NCBI GenBank assembly: GCA_965208815.1
Contig: OZ242357.1
Coordinates: 2,232,001-2,296,000, forward strand
From: Bin55 sp009840545
Lineage (GTDB): Bacteria > Pseudomonadota > Gammaproteobacteria > Pseudomonadales > Azotimanducaceae
Direction of reading: 5' to 3'
DNA: 64,000 nt
Shown here: positions 61,466 to 64,000 of the stretch, piece after piece
How the letters are laid out: each line of letters starts with the position of its first letter
Position numbering within the stretch: position 1 is the stretch's first letter
Program-made: the position numbers and the translations under genes
The notes under the pieces: generated by a model
The model's input: only the letters and a program-made list of their open reading frames with translations
The model's database searches: none
What the model was told of the DNA's origin: nothing

Positions 61466-61909
61466 ATGATTTATAGTGACAAACAATACGCCATATCCAA
61501 TCGCCTCCTGAGAGATCTTAGAGATGGACGAGAACTAACACTGAAAGAGAAAGACACCAGTAAGCAAGAGTGGATTAGAAGAGCAGAACTGGGTGCTATC
61601 GAGGCGCAAATAGCAAAAATGGAAGACGAAATATCACATTACGAAAAACTGAAAGAAGGCAAATTCACACATCTGAGATCAGTTTCTTTTCGCGAACTTC
61701 CGAGAGTACTAGTTGAAGCGCGGATCGTCCAAAGACTTAGCCAATCCAAGCTTGCCAGTCAACTTAAGCTGAAACCACAACAGATTCAGCGATACGAAGC
61801 TACAAGTTACATGGGGGCTAGTCTTTCTCGTTTAATTGAAATAGCAAACGTTCTCGGTGTACAAGTTACCGGTTTGTTCGAACTGAGTGATGAAGTGGGT
61901 TCTGGTTGA
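61466..61909 (+). CDS. XRE family HTH protein with N-terminal coiled coil
   Basis: 147 residues. The first 65 are charged and helical (AELGAIEAQIAKMEDEISHY EK...), probably a coiled coil. The C-terminal half is an XRE-type helix-turn-helix (RLSQSKLASQLKLKPQQIQR YEAT..., then LIEIANVLGVQV). This plan is known from antitoxin-like regulators of HigA or related type, but no toxin gene lies next to it. It may be an orphan antitoxin or a plain regulator. The start ATG at 61466 has no obvious ribosome-binding site, and the nearest upstream sequence is AT-rich. Confidence 0.78.
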   Translation: MIYSDKQYAISNRLLRDLRDGRELTLKEKDTSKQEWIRRAELGAIEAQIAKMEDEISHYEKLKEGKFTHLRSVSFRELPRVLVEARIVQRLSQSKLASQLKLKPQQIQRYEATSYMGASLSRLIEIANVLGVQVTGLFELSDEVGSG

Positions 61910-62150
61910 GTTGTTGTATGACGATTTCCGCCTTTCAGGAAATCGGATTTCAGCAGGACTTGTCGCACAGTAGCGATTGTCGGGTCCGCAAAAGCTTGTT
62001 CGACGCCGCCACAATCACTGCTTGACCGACCTTGCTACTAGTGTCTAACTCTATTAGATCGTTCGATCAGTTCCTTGCGACTTAAACATTGTTGAATTTC
62101 ATTTCTAATTTATTAAAAATACTTGTACAATAGTAAAAGTTACTTTCGTT

Positions 62151-62480
62151 TTGTTAAAGTCTGATTTGAAAGCATCGACGCCAGATCACCCGCTATTTGA
62201 GCTTCCCCGCGAGGATCTCAATCTGATTACCGAACTGGTTTTACAGTCCGGATCTCTGAAAGGATTGGCTGCGAGTTATGGAGTCAGTTATCCGACCATT
62301 CGAGGTCGCGTAGACAGGGTGATCGAACGCCTTCGAAGTCGGATTGCCGGTACGCCAACCGATCCTTTGGTTGAGCTGTTAGGAGATTTGGTGGAGCGAG
62401 GCGAATTGACCGTTTCGGGTGCTCGAGCCGTACGTGACCTCTCCCGAGCTCAGACTTTGGAAATGAACGAGGAGAAATGA
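62151..62480 (+). CDS. DUF2089 family protein
   Basis: 109 residues. The core HPLFELPREDLNLITELVLQ followed by SGSLKGLAASYGVSYPTIRG is the DUF2089 signature and includes a likely helix-turn-helix, so a DNA-binding role is probable. The start is doubtful: TTG 62151 and TTG 62166 are both possible, and no good ribosome-binding site is seen. It overlaps the following membrane protein gene by 4 bp (ATGA), so the two are coupled. DUF2089 proteins commonly accompany small membrane proteins. An AT-rich region with TTGTACAA (62123-62130) lies upstream. Confidence 0.85.
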   Translation: MLKSDLKASTPDHPLFELPREDLNLITELVLQSGSLKGLAASYGVSYPTIRGRVDRVIERLRSRIAGTPTDPLVELLGDLVERGELTVSGARAVRDLSRAQTLEMNEEK

Positions 62481-63175
62481 TGATGGATACATTGTGGCCA
62501 TATTGGTGGAATGCGGTCGGAAGCGTACTTTGCATTGGAATTGGAATGGTCGAAGTGATTATCGGCATCGTTCATGCTCTTCGTGGCCGAGGTTTTCGAG
62601 GTGTCCTAACAGGAATAATCGTCATTGGAATTGGTGGACTTCTTTGTGCATGCGTTGGGTTGGTGGCAATTATTGACGACCGGTCGTTCGACGATTACTT
62701 CGAACTGCAGTTTATAGGCTGCCTTGTGTACTGGATGAGCATCGGAAATATTCTTGTAGCGGATATGGTGCTCCGTGCATTTTTGGCTAATCAACCCACG
62801 GAAAATCAATCCAGGCCTTTCCGATGGTTTCCTTCACTAAAAAGATTGAATGTCTGGCATCCAATGTGGTGGACAAGCGCTGTTCGTTTAGATGATTGGA
62901 ACTCGGGGGGACGCTATGGAAAATGGATGAAACCTGTGATCTTTTCCAATGTTGGAATTTGCTTGGCTGTTCTAGTTTTGGGGAGCTGGTGGTTTCTCTT
63001 CACGGCGCAGTTTGAGATGGCGGAGTATGAGAAATGGTTTTCTGTAATGTTTCTAGGATTGGGGTTTCTGATATTGGCAGGCCAATGGTGGTTCATCAAG
63101 GCACTTAGTATCTGGTGGATTTCCAGGTCGCACGATAAACAGCGCTTGGCTGCGGAAGAACTACGGCGCAGCTGA
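62477..63175 (+). CDS. Multi-pass membrane protein coupled to DUF2089
   Basis: 232 residues, unknown family, five likely membrane helices (SVLCIGIGMVEVIIGIVHAL; VLTGIIVIGIGGLLCACVGL; IGCLVYWMSIGNILVADMVL; IFSNVGICLAVLVLGSWWFL; VMFLGLGFLILAGQWWFIKA). A hydrophilic loop follows the third helix (LANQPTENQSRPFRWFPSLK). The ATG overlaps the DUF2089 stop by 4 bp. The pair is probably a regulator/membrane target unit, but this is context only. Confidence 0.68.
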   Translation: MMMDTLWPYWWNAVGSVLCIGIGMVEVIIGIVHALRGRGFRGVLTGIIVIGIGGLLCACVGLVAIIDDRSFDDYFELQFIGCLVYWMSIGNILVADMVLRAFLANQPTENQSRPFRWFPSLKRLNVWHPMWWTSAVRLDDWNSGGRYGKWMKPVIFSNVGICLAVLVLGSWWFLFTAQFEMAEYEKWFSVMFLGLGFLILAGQWWFIKALSIWWISRSHDKQRLAAEELRRS

Positions 63176-63612
63176 AACCCTAGACTGGTACTGACTGGCT
63201 GTGCTTGCCGGTGTCTCCAGATTCGATTGACCACAACTAATTATCACCTTGGCTCACCGTACGAGTCTCTCTAAAGTGTCTGCACACTTGGCGCAATACA
63301 GTATTGAAGCCTTCATGCTTCAAGTTACCCACTTTTCGATACAAATTTCGGCTAGAGAACTAGCTTGCGAATATCAAGCAGTCTAAAAACAGGTGCTACG
63401 GCTGAGAAAACGATTGGCTAACAGAAGTCTTTACATGGTCTGTCGATCGCTTCGGACCCCTGCAAGGACAATAGATCACATTGTTGATTTGATGCGCGAC
63501 TAAATTGAAAAAGATTTACACGTCGCCGCGAGCAATCTCCAAAGTCTCAGTGCAATGTGCTTGCGTGCGGGTCATGCGACAATTGATATCTCTTGAAGAG
63601 GATTGATTCCGT
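63176..63612. other. Intergenic stretch, nothing recognised
   Basis: About 437 bases between convergent genes. Only short open frames; I see no strong hairpin, tRNA or repeat. Confidence 0.5.
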
Positions 63613-64000
63613 CTATCCTGGTGAAGCACCTTCGACCTTTTCAATCTCGTCTTCGTCGGCTTGCGAAATTTCACCATATGTTTCGACTAGATACTCAGTA
63701 AGCATGTCCGTTTTCAGATCCTTCTGAATCACACACCCCTTTTTGTCGACGATGTATCCCTTCGGAATGACTGTAACACCATATGAAGTCGCAACTGGTG
63801 AGTTGCTTTCGTCATCGAGTTCACCTATATCGATCCATGGTAATTGGTGCTCTTCCGATGCCAGAGCCCATTTCTCCAAGCTGTCGTCCGTATCAATGGT
63901 GACTACTTGGAACCCTCTGTCGTGATATGCAGCATATAAGCGCTTTAACGCCGGAAATTTTCGAATGCATGGTCCGCACCAAGAAGCCCAGAATTCTACG
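63613..64000 (-). CDS. TlpA-like thioredoxin domain protein, C-terminal part (5' end outside window)
   Basis: 129 visible residues of a thioredoxin-fold protein. The frame enters at the window's right edge with VEFWASWCGPCIRKFPALKR, so the WCGPC redox motif is intact, then GFQVVTIDTDDSLEKWALAS, the conserved cis-Pro region YGVTVIPKGYIVDKKGCV and the end helix. This is the TlpA/ResA-type fold used in periplasmic thiol reduction. Unlike the selenoprotein upstream it keeps Cys at both positions. Its N-terminus, and so its export signal, lies outside the window. Confidence 0.88.
   Translation of the reverse strand, partial: VEFWASWCGPCIRKFPALKRLYAAYHDRGFQVVTIDTDDSLEKWALASEEHQLPWIDIGELDDESNSPVATSYGVTVIPKGYIVDKKGCVIQKDLKTDMLTEYLVETYGEISQADEDEIEKVEGASPG

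Noticed and set aside
1..64000. CRISPR array, tRNA or rRNA genes
   Set aside because: I found no regularly spaced short repeats and no cloverleaf- or rRNA-like sequence when reading both strands.

Overview
The window looks like chromosomal DNA of an uncultivated, aerobic Gram-negative bacterium with slightly under 50% G+C. Exported proteins carry Sec signal peptides, there is a heme O synthase for a heme-copper oxidase, and there are acyl-CoA and aromatic catabolism genes, an F420 pathway and an apparent selenoprotein. I cannot fix the phylum; a proteobacterial lineage is my best guess. I saw no tRNA, rRNA or CRISPR array.

Layout. 1-6359: acyl-CoA and tyrosine/homogentisate catabolism (acyl-CoA dehydrogenase end, MhpD-like hydratase, hmgA, hppD, divergent MarR regulator, fused double CoA-transferase). 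6396-33084: a one-directional minus-strand locus, the most unusual part of the window. In transcription order it encodes three tandem paralogous secreted proteins with an apparently catalytically dead aspartyl-protease-like fold, a membrane protein with a charged linker, a MoxR AAA+ ATPase, a DUF58 protein, a BatA-like protein, a two-VWA membrane protein, and two exported TPR proteins of about 2,230 residues each. The two giants share a 2,892-bp N-terminal block that is almost identical (seven differences by eye), G+C-rich and strongly biased to G-ending codons, while their C-terminal halves are diverged paralogues. 33370-37555: sugar-type isomerase/oxidoreductase genes and ctaB. 37707-about 40572: a group II intron with an RT-HNH maturase, a recognisable domain V, matching IBS1/EBS1, and a structured segment that may be a nested element. 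41158-52244: a tightly packed minus-strand run with cfa, an Opp-type transporter without ATPases, the F420 genes npdG-cofE-cofD-cofC-fbiC, and a metallo-beta-lactamase-fold hydrolase. 52406-64000: small regulator/membrane-protein units, an alpha/beta hydrolase, a VOC protein, a selenocysteine-containing periplasmic redoxin split by an in-frame TGA with a candidate SECIS hairpin, a cobalamin adenosyltransferase, an orphan XRE regulator, a DUF2089 pair, and the end of a TlpA-like thioredoxin.

How they fit together. HPPD and homogentisate dioxygenase are consecutive tyrosine-degradation enzymes, probably controlled by the MarR protein. MoxR, DUF58 and VWA proteins are known to work together as envelope-linked chaperone systems; here the likely clients or partners are the exported TPR giants and the pseudo-protease paralogues, which is inference. 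The cof genes suffice for a basic F420 pathway and npdG would reduce the cofactor, but no F420-dependent catabolic enzyme is recognisable in the window.
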